Numbered from the stretch's first letter, positions 17,621 to 29,641 are shown. The stretch is DNA of 64,000 nt from Lactococcus fujiensis JCM 16395 (GCF_002441655.1 NZ_JXJU01000003.1:1-64000), one strand, 5' to 3'. A program made the numbers and translations. Notes: a model not told the origin generated them from the letters alone.

Positions 17621-18484
17621 ATGAAAATTAGTGTAGAAAATTTAACTTTTGCTTATGGACCAAAAAAGGTTTTAAAAGCTGTAACAACGACTTTTGAAAA
17701 TGGTAAGATTTATGGTCTTGTAGGGAAAAACGGTGCAGGAAAAACCACATTTTTTAAAGCCTTGACGAATATTATCACGAATTATTCAGGGGAAGTCAAA
17801 TATGATGGGAAAGAAATACGTAAGCATCCATCCGCACTGACGAAAGTTGGAATTTTGCTTGATGATATTGAGCTCTATAAGTCTTACACAGGTTGGTTTA
17901 ATTTACGCTATTTCGGTGGCCTACGTGGCTATTTTGATGAAGAAGTAGCGCGTAGATTAGCTGAGGAGTTAGATATTGCGGAAAATCTCAATGAAAAAGT
18001 TGCTACTTACTCTCTGGGAATGGGCAAAAAATTATTGCTTCTGATTTCATTAATGAATGATGCGGAAGTCTTGATTTTTGATGAACCATTACGTGGAATT
18101 GATGCTAAAGCAGTAAATTGGTTTAGGCAATATTTGCTCGATTTAAAAAGAAAAGGAAAATTAATTCTTATTTCAAGCCATGTTCAAGAGGATATCGAAA
18201 AATTGTGTGATGAAGTCTTTGTCCTTGATGAGGGGGCATTCACCGAGCACTTTGATCTGAATGACGACAGCCAATCGCTCATTTACAAAGTTTGGGTCAA
18301 TGAGCCGTCGGTGTTGACAGAATTGCTGATTAGCAAGGGAATCACTTATGACTATCATCAAAAAGAAGTTAACTTTGAAGCGACACCTGAGCTTTTTCAA
18401 GAAATATTTCAAGATGCAGTTAATCGTGATCTTATTTTTACAGAAATCAAAAAAGAATCAAAATTTGCAGCTTTTGTGAATTAG
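17621..18484 (+). CDS. ABC transporter ATP-binding protein
   Basis: 287 residues. Walker A is GKNGAGKTT, the ABC signature is degenerate (YSLGMGKK in place of LSGGQ), Walker B is VLIFDEPLRGID and the switch His lies in ISSHVQ. The order and partner (ABC-2-like permease) point to an exporter of the bacteriocin-immunity or drug type; the substrate is unknown. AAAGGAGGGG gives a very strong ribosome site. First gene of a two-gene operon. Confidence 0.88.
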   Translation: MKISVENLTFAYGPKKVLKAVTTTFENGKIYGLVGKNGAGKTTFFKALTNIITNYSGEVKYDGKEIRKHPSALTKVGILLDDIELYKSYTGWFNLRYFGGLRGYFDEEVARRLAEELDIAENLNEKVATYSLGMGKKLLLLISLMNDAEVLIFDEPLRGIDAKAVNWFRQYLLDLKRKGKLILISSHVQEDIEKLCDEVFVLDEGAFTEHFDLNDDSQSLIYKVWVNEPSVLTELLISKGITYDYHQKEVNFEATPELFQEIFQDAVNRDLIFTEIKKESKFAAFVN

Positions 18485-18513
18485 ACAAGGATAGAAATAA
18501 TTAAGGAGTTAGG

Positions 18514-19269
18514 ATGACTAAAACTAATATTTTTAAAATGGAACTCTATCGAAATTTGAATGACCGAGCCTATATCATAGTGATTTCTGTTTTGACAGGA
18601 TTATTTACACTGGCCACAGCCCTTGGTGTTCCCTTACTGAAAGGGGCAGGGGGTCATGAAATTCAACCCCTGCTTTACTTTGAGATTCCATTTCTGGTCG
18701 CTCTGTTTATTGCGTTTTGGGCTTTTGCTATCATTTACCCATGGCATTTACTAAGCACAGATTATAACAATAAAGTCCTGAGTTTAGTGATTGCAAGTGG
18801 TGTAAAACGAAGTAATTACTATTTCATCAAAATCATTGCTACGATTTTGACTAATATGATGGCGTATTTTGTAATAGGTATTTTACCGGTTGTCATATTG
18901 GCTGGTTTCTTCAATGCTGAGTTCGTCAGTTTTGTGCAAACTTTTATCAAAGGATTTACGATGGCAGAGGGCTGGATCATATTACTCAGCTTGATTTTCT
19001 CTAGTATTTCTTCAATTGTCATCTTTTATTTTGTTGTGATTTTTACAAAAGGGAAATTCTGGGGGATTTTTGTTTATTTTGGTATAAGCCTTGGGTTGGG
19101 GGTTGTAGTAAGCACAATCAATTATTCAATGGCATTTGTGGGCACACAAACGATGTCGGATAGTACACCATTTTTTGGCTCATCTTGGTTTGATATTGCT
19201 GTTTCCATTGCTAAAATTATCGTGTTTGTATTCGTGGGCTACCGGACATTAAATCGTCAAGATTTGTAA
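18514..19269 (+). CDS. ABC transporter permease (ABC-2 type)
   Basis: 251 residues with about six membrane segments and a cytoplasmic N-terminal helix (TKTNIFKMELYRNLNDRAYI) typical of ABC-2 exporters. The gene follows the ATPase gene after 29 nt with AAGGAG as ribosome site. It should form a homodimer or heterodimer channel with that ATPase. Nothing in the sequence reveals the cargo. No strong terminator follows before the yajC promoter. Confidence 0.82.
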   Translation: MTKTNIFKMELYRNLNDRAYIIVISVLTGLFTLATALGVPLLKGAGGHEIQPLLYFEIPFLVALFIAFWAFAIIYPWHLLSTDYNNKVLSLVIASGVKRSNYYFIKIIATILTNMMAYFVIGILPVVILAGFFNAEFVSFVQTFIKGFTMAEGWIILLSLIFSSISSIVIFYFVVIFTKGKFWGIFVYFGISLGLGVVVSTINYSMAFVGTQTMSDSTPFFGSSWFDIAVSIAKIIVFVFVGYRTLNRQDL

Positions 19270-19290
19270 GAAATGTAATTTAAAGGTTAT

Positions 19291-19319
19291 TTGACAGGGC
19301 TTTAAGACTGTGATAGAAT
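19291..19319 (+). promoter_or_regulatory. Strong promoter of the yajC unit
   Basis: Consensus TTGACA at 19291-19296, a 17-bp spacer and TAGAAT at 19314-19319 with TGA just upstream. Confidence 0.82.
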
Positions 19320-19359
19320 TATACTAACGCTTAATTTGAGCTAAACAAAGGATTGGAAA

Positions 19360-19689
19360 ATGAATTATATGTCACTTATACTTATCGTGGTTGTTTTTGG
19401 TGGAATGATGTTCTTTATGAACCGTCAACAAAAAAAACAACAACAACAACGTCAAAATCAACTCAACTCAATGCAACCAGGTTCTGAAATCATCACAATT
19501 GGTGGTCTACACGGAATTCTTTCTAGCATTGATGATGCTAAAGGCACAATTGAATTGGACTGCGAAGGAGTTATCTTAACTTTTGACCGTTCTGCTGTTA
19601 AAACAGTAAAACCAGCAACGACAGTTGAAACACCTGCAGAAGCAGCAACTCCAGTAGAAACTATTGAAAGCCCAATTGAAGAAAATTAA
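19360..19689 (+). CDS. yajC: Preprotein translocase accessory subunit YajC
   Basis: 109 residues. One N-terminal membrane segment (YMSLILIVVVFGGMMFFM) is followed by a Gln/Lys-rich stretch, the conserved core QPGSEIITIGGLHGILSSIDD and an acidic Pro/Glu/Thr-rich tail. YajC associates with SecDF and SecYEG to help protein export. GGATTGG precedes the ATG. A terminator separates it from uppS, so it can be monocistronic. Confidence 0.92.
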   Translation: MNYMSLILIVVVFGGMMFFMNRQQKKQQQQRQNQLNSMQPGSEIITIGGLHGILSSIDDAKGTIELDCEGVILTFDRSAVKTVKPATTVETPAEAATPVETIESPIEEN

Positions 19690-19694
19690 TATAT

Positions 19695-19769
19695 AAAAAA
19701 GTCTGTCAGAGACGCAATTGTCACCTTTGTAATAATGTTGACAACTGTCACTACTGACAGCTTTTTTTA
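19695..19769 (+). terminator. yajC terminator, nested hairpin
   Basis: Inner stem CTGTCA/TGACAG (19745-19760, loop CTAC) is followed by seven T. CTGTCAG at 19703-19709 can instead pair with CTGACAG at 19754-19760, giving a longer competing hairpin flanked by A and T runs. It contains a TGTCA-N4-TGACA copy. Confidence 0.75.
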
Positions 19770-19854
19770 TACATGAATTGCTTGTTGGATAAAAATTTGT
19801 GATACAAAATCTAGCGGAAATATGGTAAAATAGGAATACTAACTGTGAGGTACT

Positions 19855-20595
19855 ATGATAAATCATTCAAACAACTTACAAGATGAAATTCCTCTCCCTG
19901 AACACATTGGGATTATTATGGATGGCAACGGGCGTTGGGCAAAGGCTCAAGGTAAACCGCGCATCTTTGGACATAAAGCAGGAATGGATGTCCTTAAGGA
20001 AATTGCCGTTCACGGTCAACACCGTGGCATAAAAGTCATGACTGTTTACGCTTTTTCGACTGAAAACTGGTCAAGACCTATTGATGAAGTCAAATTTATA
20101 ATGAGTTTGCCAATCGATTTTTACAGCAAATATATCCCTGTATTGAAGGCAGAAAATATCCAAATTCGAATGATCGGAGAACGGGATGGAATGCCTAAGG
20201 CAACCTTGGCTTCAATTGATCGTGCAGCGCGTGAAACTGCTGGAAATACCGGTATGATATTGAATTTTGCGATGAATTATGGTGGAAGAAGAGATATAGT
20301 ATTAGCTGTGCAAGAACTTGCAAGAACTGGGACAGACTTATCAACTGTGACCGAGGAACAAATTTCAGCTCACTTACAAACTTCAATTTTACCAACTGGA
20401 ATTCAAGACCCGGATTTCATTATTCGAACTTCGGGTGAAGAACGCTTATCAAATTTCTTACCTTGGCAATCAGCTTATAGTGAACTCTATTTTACAGATG
20501 TCCTATGGCCAGATTTTAATCCGGATGAATTTGATTTGGCACTTGAAGCATTTCAAAAGCGCGACCGTCGCTACGGGGGCGTAAAGGTTAAATAA
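19855..20595 (+). CDS. uppS: Undecaprenyl diphosphate synthase (cis-prenyltransferase)
   Basis: 246 residues. It condenses isopentenyl diphosphates onto farnesyl diphosphate to make the C55 lipid carrier for peptidoglycan and teichoic acids. HIGIIMDGNGRWAKAQ carries the catalytic Asp23, FSTENWSRP follows, and RTSGEERLSNFLPWQSAYSELYF is the C-terminal diphosphate-binding signature. TGAGGT lies before the ATG, and TGG-TAAAAT (about 19823-19831) is a likely -10. It starts the uppS-cdsA-rseP unit. Confidence 0.96.
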   Translation: MINHSNNLQDEIPLPEHIGIIMDGNGRWAKAQGKPRIFGHKAGMDVLKEIAVHGQHRGIKVMTVYAFSTENWSRPIDEVKFIMSLPIDFYSKYIPVLKAENIQIRMIGERDGMPKATLASIDRAARETAGNTGMILNFAMNYGGRRDIVLAVQELARTGTDLSTVTEEQISAHLQTSILPTGIQDPDFIIRTSGEERLSNFLPWQSAYSELYFTDVLWPDFNPDEFDLALEAFQKRDRRYGGVKVK

Positions 20596-20620
20596 GAGCT
20601 CGAAGTCAATTGGAGGAACA

Positions 20621-21418
20621 ATGAAACAACGAATCATCACGGGAATAGTCGCCGGAGCAATTTTTCTGGGACTTCTCGTATTAAACAACGGAATTTACTT
20701 TGAAATTTTGGTTGCTTTGCTCGTTATTATTGCGATGCAAGAGTTATTCAAAATGGCAAAATTACATCTCCTGTCATTTGAAGGTATCTTAGCTACAATG
20801 GCAGCACTGAGTTTGGCTTTGCCATTTGGTCAAAGCTTTTTAGGCTTAAATGTAGATCGGGGCTTAGGTCTGTTCACCATTTTCCTCTTCGCAATGTTAA
20901 CCGGTATGGTCTTTTCAAACGGGAAATATACATTTGAAGATGCAGCATTCCCCTTTTTATCCGCTTTTTATATCGGAATCGGTTTCCAAAATCTGATTGC
21001 CGCTCGTCAATCAGGTATTGCAATTGTTTTCTTGGCCCTCTTCATTGTTTGGTCAACGGACATAGGGGCATACTTTATTGGAAAATCTGTTGGGAAAAAT
21101 AAATTAATTCCCTCCGTTTCACCAAATAAAACGATTGAAGGCTCATTAGGCGGAATTCTTTGCGCAGTGGTTGTTGCTGTGATTATGTACTTTTTATATA
21201 GTACAAATTTACCGCAAATTGGTTATTTCAAATTGATTTTGTTCACCATCATCTTTTCAATCGTTGGACAAATTGGCGACCTTGTTGAATCAAGTATTAA
21301 ACGACATTTTGGTGTTAAAGACTCAGGAAAAATTCTTCCTGGACACGGTGGAATCTTAGATCGCTTTGACAGCTTAATTTTCGTTTTTCCAGTGATGCAT
21401 ATCCTTGGCTTATTTTAA
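20621..21418 (+). CDS. cdsA: Phosphatidate cytidylyltransferase
   Basis: 265 residues with about seven to eight membrane segments. It makes CDP-diacylglycerol from CTP and phosphatidic acid, the entry to phospholipid head groups. SVSPNKTIEGSLGG and the family signature in GDLVESSIKRHFGVKDSGKILPGHGG[I]LDRFDS are near the C-terminus. GGAGGAACA gives a strong start. It lies 25 nt after uppS, the standard order in Firmicutes. Confidence 0.95.
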   Translation: MKQRIITGIVAGAIFLGLLVLNNGIYFEILVALLVIIAMQELFKMAKLHLLSFEGILATMAALSLALPFGQSFLGLNVDRGLGLFTIFLFAMLTGMVFSNGKYTFEDAAFPFLSAFYIGIGFQNLIAARQSGIAIVFLALFIVWSTDIGAYFIGKSVGKNKLIPSVSPNKTIEGSLGGILCAVVVAVIMYFLYSTNLPQIGYFKLILFTIIFSIVGQIGDLVESSIKRHFGVKDSGKILPGHGGILDRFDSLIFVFPVMHILGLF

Positions 21419-21452
21419 CAATGAATAAGAGAAAAAATAAAGGAGAATTTTA

Positions 21453-22712
21453 TTGTTTGAAACGCTCATAACATTTATCTTCGTCTTTGGTGTTATCGTA
21501 GTTGTGCATGAATATGGGCATCTTTGGTGGGCCAAACGCGCAGGCATATTGGTACGTGAGTTCTCGGTAGGAATGGGACCGAAAATTTTTACGCATCAGG
21601 CAAAAGACGGTACTTTTTATACCATTCGTATCCTTCCCGTGGGTGGCTATGTTCGTATGGCTGGCTGGGGCGAAGACAAAACTGAAATTAAAAAGGGACA
21701 ACCAGCTTCATTAGTTGTCTCGACAGATACAGATCTTCCCATTGTTAAGCGTATTAATTTGTCAGAGCGTGTGGCGCTTGAAAATTCAGTTCCAATGCTC
21801 GTAACGAATTATGACTTCGAAGATGATTTGTATATCGAGGGTGAGGTTTTTGGCGAGATTAAACGCTACTCTGTTGACCATGATGCAACAATTATCGAAG
21901 AAGATGGTACAGAGGTACGGATTGCTCCCCGTGATGTTCAATATCAATCTGCGAGTGTCATTGGCAAGATTTTGACCAATTTTGCTGGGCCACTCAATAA
22001 CTTTATCTTGGGTGTGGTTGCCTTTATCATCGTTACTTTTATGCAAGGTGGCGTGGCAAGCCAAGTGAACAACATCGGTCAAGTTCAAGAAAATACGCCC
22101 GCTTATGTTGCTGGATTGAAAGCTCATGATGAAATTAAAGCGGTCAATGGCACAATGACAAGTACATGGAATGATGTTGTCAAACAAATTCAATCGTCGG
22201 ATGGAAAGAAGTTGAATTTGACAATTGTGCGCTCTGGTCAAGAAAAAATAGTCGAAGTTCAACCTAAAAAAATGAATGGTGCTTATCGTCTGGGGATTAC
22301 CCAAACTTTAAAAACTGGATTCTGGGACAAAATAACAGGTGGGTTTACTCAAGCTGGTCAAATGTTCACTCTAATTTTGAGAGCATTGCAAGACTTGATA
22401 ACGCGCCCATCTCTCAACGATTTAGGTGGCCCTGTTGCCATTTATCAAATGAGTGGTCAAGCTGCACAAGGTGGCCTTGTCATGATCATTTACTTCTTGG
22501 GGATGCTCTCCATCAATCTCGGCTTGGTCAATTTAGTACCGATTCCAGTCCTTGATGGCGGTAAAATTGTACTTAATTTGATTGAGGCAGTAAGAGGAAA
22601 ACCACTTTCACAAGAAAAAGAATCAATCATCACGATGATTGGTGTGGTATTCATGTTTGCACTATTTATCGCAGTCACATGGAATGATATCATGCGTTTA
22701 TTTATCAAATAA
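21453..22712 (+). CDS. rseP: Site-2 intramembrane metalloprotease RseP/Eep
   Basis: 419 residues, starting at a TTG with AAAGGAG 8 nt upstream. The zinc site HEYGH is at residues 19-23 in the first membrane segment, a PDZ domain lies in the middle (NNIGQVQENTPAYVAGLKAHDEIKAVNG), and the third zinc ligand is in PVLDGGK near the C-terminus. In lactic acid bacteria Eep cleaves signal-peptide remnants to release peptide pheromones and acts on anti-sigma factors. Downstream in the cdsA operon and just before proS, the standard arrangement. Confidence 0.94.
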   Translation: MFETLITFIFVFGVIVVVHEYGHLWWAKRAGILVREFSVGMGPKIFTHQAKDGTFYTIRILPVGGYVRMAGWGEDKTEIKKGQPASLVVSTDTDLPIVKRINLSERVALENSVPMLVTNYDFEDDLYIEGEVFGEIKRYSVDHDATIIEEDGTEVRIAPRDVQYQSASVIGKILTNFAGPLNNFILGVVAFIIVTFMQGGVASQVNNIGQVQENTPAYVAGLKAHDEIKAVNGTMTSTWNDVVKQIQSSDGKKLNLTIVRSGQEKIVEVQPKKMNGAYRLGITQTLKTGFWDKITGGFTQAGQMFTLILRALQDLITRPSLNDLGGPVAIYQMSGQAAQGGLVMIIYFLGMLSINLGLVNLVPIPVLDGGKIVLNLIEAVRGKPLSQEKESIITMIGVVFMFALFIAVTWNDIMRLFIK

Positions 22713-22730
22713 AGAACAAATTATTCGTAA

Positions 22731-24611
<1,881 letters not shown>

Positions 24612-24635
24612 TTCAAAGTTAAAGTAAAAAATTAT

Positions 24636-24663
24636 ACACCTGTCAGCTCTGACAGGTGTTTCA
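24636..24663 (+). terminator. proS terminator, near-perfect palindrome
   Basis: 11-bp perfect arms ACACCTGTCAG (24636-24646) and CTGACAGGTGT (24649-24659) with a CT centre. The T tract is weak. It holds a TGTCA-N4-TGACA copy. Confidence 0.7.
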
Positions 24664-24683
24664 GATTAAAGGATTATTAAATC

Positions 24684-27600
24684 ATGGAAAATCTTTTTGA
24701 AAAATTGATGGATCAGATTAAGCTGCCACGGGAATGGCGTGAGCAGGCCCTTTTTCAAACGGCAGAAATTGAAGAAGTGCAAGTTCATACAGAACGTAAG
24801 TTTTGGGTTTTTCAGCTGCATTTTTCAGAAATTTTGCCAGTGAATGCTTATCGATTACTGTCAGAATTGACATCGGCATCATTTGCAACAATCGCTCGAA
24901 CCGAAATTAAGGTAAAGGTGAAAGAAACTCATCTTGAAGAACAACTTTTGAACGATTATTTTCAATATATTTTGACCCTACCGGAATTTTCAGAGACTTC
25001 ATTCGCAAGTATATTTAAAAAATATCATATCGTATTAAATGGCGAACAAATTAATTTGATGGTTGAAGATAATCCCCAACTGGACCGCTTTGTGAAAAAC
25101 TATTTTCCTCAGATGGAAGAAAAATTCGCTGATTTTGGTTTTGGAAAAATTGTCCTTCGTCCAATGGTTGACGAGCAGTTGACAGAGCAAATTCAAGCTA
25201 AACATGAAGAAAAAGTCAATCATAGTGTGGCAAAAGCAGCTGTCGAGCAGCAGCAAGTGGAGTCTCAAAAAAAGCTTCGAGCAGAAAAGAAAGAAACTGA
25301 ATATGTCAGTTCTGACAAACCAGAATTTGTCGAAACAGCACTGTCAGATGGGATTTCATTCGGTCGTAAAATTTCTGGTCAAAGTCCGATTACTTCAATG
25401 GCCTTTATTTCTGGTGAAGGAACAGGTGTGATTTTCGAAGGTTATGTTTTTGAGGCCAGTCATCGTGAATTTCAAAGCAAAGATGGCACTAAAACAAACC
25501 ATATTTTGGAGTTGAAAATGGCTGATGAAACTTCGACCTTCCTAATTTCTAAATGGGGAAGAAAAGAAGATGAAATTGCTCAATTTGATCAAATTATTAA
25601 ACAAGTCCAGAATTCGAATACCAGCAGCCAAGCAGATGACGAAGATTTTTCTCTAATCAGTACTGATGGGCTTTGGTTACGAGTACAAGGAAATATTGAA
25701 CACGACAAGTATAAAGATGATTTAGTCATGACAGCGAATGCAGTTGTCCAGATTGAACCAAAAAATAATTCGGATCGGGTTAGCCTCCAAATTCAAGCTG
25801 TCAAATCGGACAAGATCCAATTGGGACGTGAAATCAAAAATAATGAACCCATTACCCCGATGCGTTCGATAAATGAATTCTCAACGAATGGCCCAGTTGT
25901 TTTTGAAGGATATATTTTTAAATCAGAATTGCGTGAAATTAAATCTCGCAAAACGGGAAACATCAATTATCTGCTTGAATTTGAAATGACCGATTACACC
26001 TCAAGTTTCTACATCCAAAAGTGGGTCCGTGGAGATGAAGAAGTTGCGCTAGCTAAACAAATTAAAGCAGGCCTTTGGTGCCGTGTTCGTGGGAATGTTC
26101 AACGGGATACCTTTAAAAATGATCTAACCTTGCAGTTAAATGACTTCATAGAGATTCCAACACAGAATATTCGTGAGGACAAAGCAGAAGTAAAACGTGT
26201 CGAATTTCATGCACATACACACATGAGCCAAATGGATGCAATTCCGACCCCTGAAGATTTAGTAAAGTTAGCCCACAAATTCGGGCATAAAGCTGTTGCT
26301 ATTACTGATCACGGCGGACTACAATCGTTTCCTCATGCACACCAAATGGGAAAAAAATTAGGCGTAAAAATCCTTTACGGCGTAGAAGCTAATCTTGTTG
26401 AAGATAAGATTCCGATTGTCTATAACGAAGCTGACATGGATATGTATGATTCCACTTATGTTGTATTTGACGTAGAGACAACAGGACTTTCTGCTGTTCA
26501 TAATGATTTGATTCAAATTGCGGCAACAAAAATGCACAAAGGGAATCCGATCGACCAGTTTGTTGAATTTTTGAATCCGGGCTATCGCTTGAGCGAATTT
26601 ACAACAGAACTCACAAGAATAACCGACGATGACGTCAAGAACTCAAAACCTTTATATGAAGTCTTAACTGCTTTTCAAAAATTCTGTGAAGGTTCAATCC
26701 TGGTTGCTCACAACGCAACATTTGACGTTGGATTCATGAACATGAATTATCAACGCAATGGTTTGCCTACTATTAGCCAGCCGGTTATTGATACACTTGA
26801 ATTCGCCCGTAATTTGTTTCCCGAAATGAAGCGTTTCGGACTCGGACAATTGACGAAGAAATTTCAAATCGACCTTGGAGCTGCACACCATAGAGCAGAC
26901 TCGGATGCGGAAGCAACAGCACGCTTACTCTGGCGCTTTTTAATTGAGTTGCGCGATATTCGTGATTTAAATTGGACGTCATTATTAGACTTGAACGCAA
27001 AATTAGTGGCGGAGGACAGTTACAAAAAAGTTCGCCCGAAACACATGACATTATATGCCAAGACACAAGAAGGTTTAAAAAATCTTTTTAAACTGGTCTC
27101 TTACTCAAATGTTAATTATTTTGCAGGTGTCCCACGAATTCCTCGTTCAGTCTTGCAGGCCCATCGCGAAGGGATTGTAGTAGGATCGGCCTGTGAGGTC
27201 GGAGAAGTTTTCGATGCCATAATGAATAAAACGTTTGAAGAAACGCTTGAAATTGCTAAATTTTATGACTTTATTGAAATAATGCCACCAGCACTATATC
27301 GTGCCCTCGTGGTTGGTGGTAATTTTAAAAACGAAAAAGAAGTAGAACAGACCATTAAAGATTTAATAAAGGTGGGTAAAACGTTAGGTAAGCCTGTTTT
27401 AGCCACTGGAAATTCTCATTATTTGAATCCAGAGGACGCAATCTATCGTGAAATTATTGTGCGTTCACTTGGCCCCGGAGCTGAAATTAACTGGACACAA
27501 GGGCATGGAGAGCATGCCAAACCTTTGCCACTTCCTGAGGCACATTTCCGTACAACAGATGAAATGCTTAAAGCTTTCAGTTTCTTGGACGAAAAGACTG

Positions 27601-29597
27601 CTCTTGAAGTTGTTGTAACAAATACAAACCTTATGGCAGATAGTTTTGATACGCTGATTCCTGTACGTGATGATCTTTATACACCTATAATGACATTTGA
27701 AGGTGGTGAGGGGTCAGAAGAACGTATTGTTCGTCTAGCCTATGAAAAAGCGCATGAACTCTATGGAAATCCGTTGCCTGATTTAATTGATGCACGTTTG
27801 GAACGTGAATTAAGGTCAATCGTTGGTAATGGCTTCTCTGTAATTTATATTATTGCTCAGGAACTTGTATTTCGATCTAACAAACGGGGCTATATTGTTG
27901 GATCACGGGGTTCCGTCGGAAGCTCACTTGTAGCAACAATGATTGGGATTACCGAGGTAAATCCTCTGCCTCCTCATTATGTTTGCCCAGAATGTCGATA
28001 TTTCGAAGTTCATGATGATGGAGAAGTTGGCTCAGGATACGACATGCCAGATAAAACTTGTCCCAATTGTGGTCATATGCTCAAAAAAGATGGCCATAAT
28101 ATTCCTTTTGAAACATTTTTGGGATTTAAAGCAGACAAGGTACCTGATATTGATTTGAACTTTTCTGGAGATGATCAACCCTTTGCCCATTTGGATGTTA
28201 GAGATATTTTCGGCGAGGACTATGCTTTTCGTGCGGGAACAATCGGAACTGTTGCAGATAAAACTGCCTTTGGTTTTGTAAAAGGCTATGCACGAGATTA
28301 TGATCAATATTATAGTAATGCTGAAGTAGACCGATTAGCAATGGGGGCAACTGGGGTGAAGCGGACGACTGGTCAGCACGCAGGCGGGATTATTGTTATT
28401 CCATCTTATATGGATGTATATGATTTTTCCCCAGTACAATTCCCAGCTGATGATGTTAATGCGACATGGAAAACAACTCACTTTGATTTCCATGCCATCC
28501 ATGACAACATTTTGAAGCTTGATATTCTTGGACATGATGATCCGACAATGATTCGAAAACTGCAAAGTTTATCTGGTATCGTTCCCCAAGACATTCCTAT
28601 GGATGACCCTGCGGTCTATAAAATTTTTACCTCAACTGAAAGTCTTGGTGTGACACCAGAACAGTTGAATGGCGTAACCCTGGGAACACTAGGGATACCA
28701 GAAATGGGCACTTTTACTTCGATGAATATGATAGCCGAAGCAAAGCCAAAAACGTTTGCTGATCTCCTTCAAATTTCTGGATTATCACATGGAACCGATG
28801 TATGGTCTGGCAATGCACAAGATTTAATTCGTTCGGGTATCGCAGACCTATCGACCGTAATTGGTTGCCGTGACGATATCATGGTCTATTTGATTCATAA
28901 AGGACTTGAAAACGGACTTGCATTTACAATTATGGAACGTGTTCGTAAAGGAATGTGGAATAAAATTTCAGCAGATGAGCGTGAACATTACATTGAAGAA
29001 ATGCGTGCTCATGATGTTCCTGAATGGTATATTGAATCGTGTTCAAAAATCAAATACATGTTCCCCAAAGCTCATGCGGCTGCTTATATCATGATGGCAC
29101 TCCGAATTGCATGGTTCAAAGTACATCAACCAATTAATTATTATTGTGCTTGGTTCTCAATTCGAGCAACAGCCTTTGATTTGGGTGTAATGGGAGCAGG
29201 CCTCGAAGCCGTTAAGGCCAAGATGAAAGAAATCAAGGATAAAGGTTTTGATGCTTCAAATACTGAAACTGCCCTGGTAACAACACTTGAGTTAACAAAT
29301 GAGATGCTTGAGCGTGGATTTAAATTTAGTAAAATTGACCTCTACCGCTCCGATGCAGTTGACTTTGTCATTGATGGTGATACCCTAATTCCACCGTTTG
29401 TTACAATGGACGGTCTAGGCGAAAATGTCGCCAAACAAATTGTTGAGGCTCGTAAAGACGGCGAATTTCTCAGCAAGATGGAGCTCCGCAAACGCGGGGG
29501 TGTTTCGCAAACCATTGTTGATACGCTAGACAATATGGGAGTTCTAAAAGGCCTACCTGAGGATAATCAATTGAGTTTGTTTGATGATCTATTTTAA
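24684..29597 (+). CDS. polC: DNA polymerase III alpha subunit, Gram-positive PolC type
   Basis: 1637 residues, about 200 longer than the Bacillus enzyme (1437). It is the main replicative polymerase. After an N-terminal domain come two OB-fold modules in tandem (about 225-345 and 385-500), then PHP (FHAHTHMSQMDAIP from about 508), an inserted 3'-5' exonuclease (VVFDVETTGLSAVHNDLIQIA from about 592), PHP remainder, a Cys4 zinc element (CPECRYF...CPNCGHM) and the polymerase core (PDIDLNFSG near 1153). The doubled OB module explains the extra length. AAAGGATTATTAAATC precedes the ATG. Confidence 0.97.
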   Translation: MENLFEKLMDQIKLPREWREQALFQTAEIEEVQVHTERKFWVFQLHFSEILPVNAYRLLSELTSASFATIARTEIKVKVKETHLEEQLLNDYFQYILTLPEFSETSFASIFKKYHIVLNGEQINLMVEDNPQLDRFVKNYFPQMEEKFADFGFGKIVLRPMVDEQLTEQIQAKHEEKVNHSVAKAAVEQQQVESQKKLRAEKKETEYVSSDKPEFVETALSDGISFGRKISGQSPITSMAFISGEGTGVIFEGYVFEASHREFQSKDGTKTNHILELKMADETSTFLISKWGRKEDEIAQFDQIIKQVQNSNTSSQADDEDFSLISTDGLWLRVQGNIEHDKYKDDLVMTANAVVQIEPKNNSDRVSLQIQAVKSDKIQLGREIKNNEPITPMRSINEFSTNGPVVFEGYIFKSELREIKSRKTGNINYLLEFEMTDYTSSFYIQKWVRGDEEVALAKQIKAGLWCRVRGNVQRDTFKNDLTLQLNDFIEIPTQNIREDKAEVKRVEFHAHTHMSQMDAIPTPEDLVKLAHKFGHKAVAITDHGGLQSFPHAHQMGKKLGVKILYGVEANLVEDKIPIVYNEADMDMYDSTYVVFDVETTGLSAVHNDLIQIAATKMHKGNPIDQFVEFLNPGYRLSEFTTELTRITDDDVKNSKPLYEVLTAFQKFCEGSILVAHNATFDVGFMNMNYQRNGLPTISQPVIDTLEFARNLFPEMKRFGLGQLTKKFQIDLGAAHHRADSDAEATARLLWRFLIELRDIRDLNWTSLLDLNAKLVAEDSYKKVRPKHMTLYAKTQEGLKNLFKLVSYSNVNYFAGVPRIPRSVLQAHREGIVVGSACEVGEVFDAIMNKTFEETLEIAKFYDFIEIMPPALYRALVVGGNFKNEKEVEQTIKDLIKVGKTLGKPVLATGNSHYLNPEDAIYREIIVRSLGPGAEINWTQGHGEHAKPLPLPEAHFRTTDEMLKAFSFLDEKTALEVVVTNTNLMADSFDTLIPVRDDLYTPIMTFEGGEGSEERIVRLAYEKAHELYGNPLPDLIDARLERELRSIVGNGFSVIYIIAQELVFRSNKRGYIVGSRGSVGSSLVATMIGITEVNPLPPHYVCPECRYFEVHDDGEVGSGYDMPDKTCPNCGHMLKKDGHNIPFETFLGFKADKVPDIDLNFSGDDQPFAHLDVRDIFGEDYAFRAGTIGTVADKTAFGFVKGYARDYDQYYSNAEVDRLAMGATGVKRTTGQHAGGIIVIPSYMDVYDFSPVQFPADDVNATWKTTHFDFHAIHDNILKLDILGHDDPTMIRKLQSLSGIVPQDIPMDDPAVYKIFTSTESLGVTPEQLNGVTLGTLGIPEMGTFTSMNMIAEAKPKTFADLLQISGLSHGTDVWSGNAQDLIRSGIADLSTVIGCRDDIMVYLIHKGLENGLAFTIMERVRKGMWNKISADEREHYIEEMRAHDVPEWYIESCSKIKYMFPKAHAAAYIMMALRIAWFKVHQPINYYCAWFSIRATAFDLGVMGAGLEAVKAKMKEIKDKGFDASNTETALVTTLELTNEMLERGFKFSKIDLYRSDAVDFVIDGDTLIPPFVTMDGLGENVAKQIVEARKDGEFLSKMELRKRGGVSQTIVDTLDNMGVLKGLPEDNQLSLFDDLF

Positions 29598-29604
29598 TAA
29601 AAAA

Positions 29605-29641
29605 TAAAATCTCTTGTCAGTTATGGCGAGAGATTTTTTAT
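29605..29641 (+). terminator. polC terminator
   Basis: 10-bp stem AAATCTCTTG (29607-29616) and CGAGAGATTT (29627-29636) with one G-T pair, followed by T run. Confidence 0.85.

Noticed and set aside
21786-22304. 172-residue minus-strand frame in rseP
   Set aside because: Wholly antisense to the conserved rseP coding sequence; composition typical of a shadow frame.
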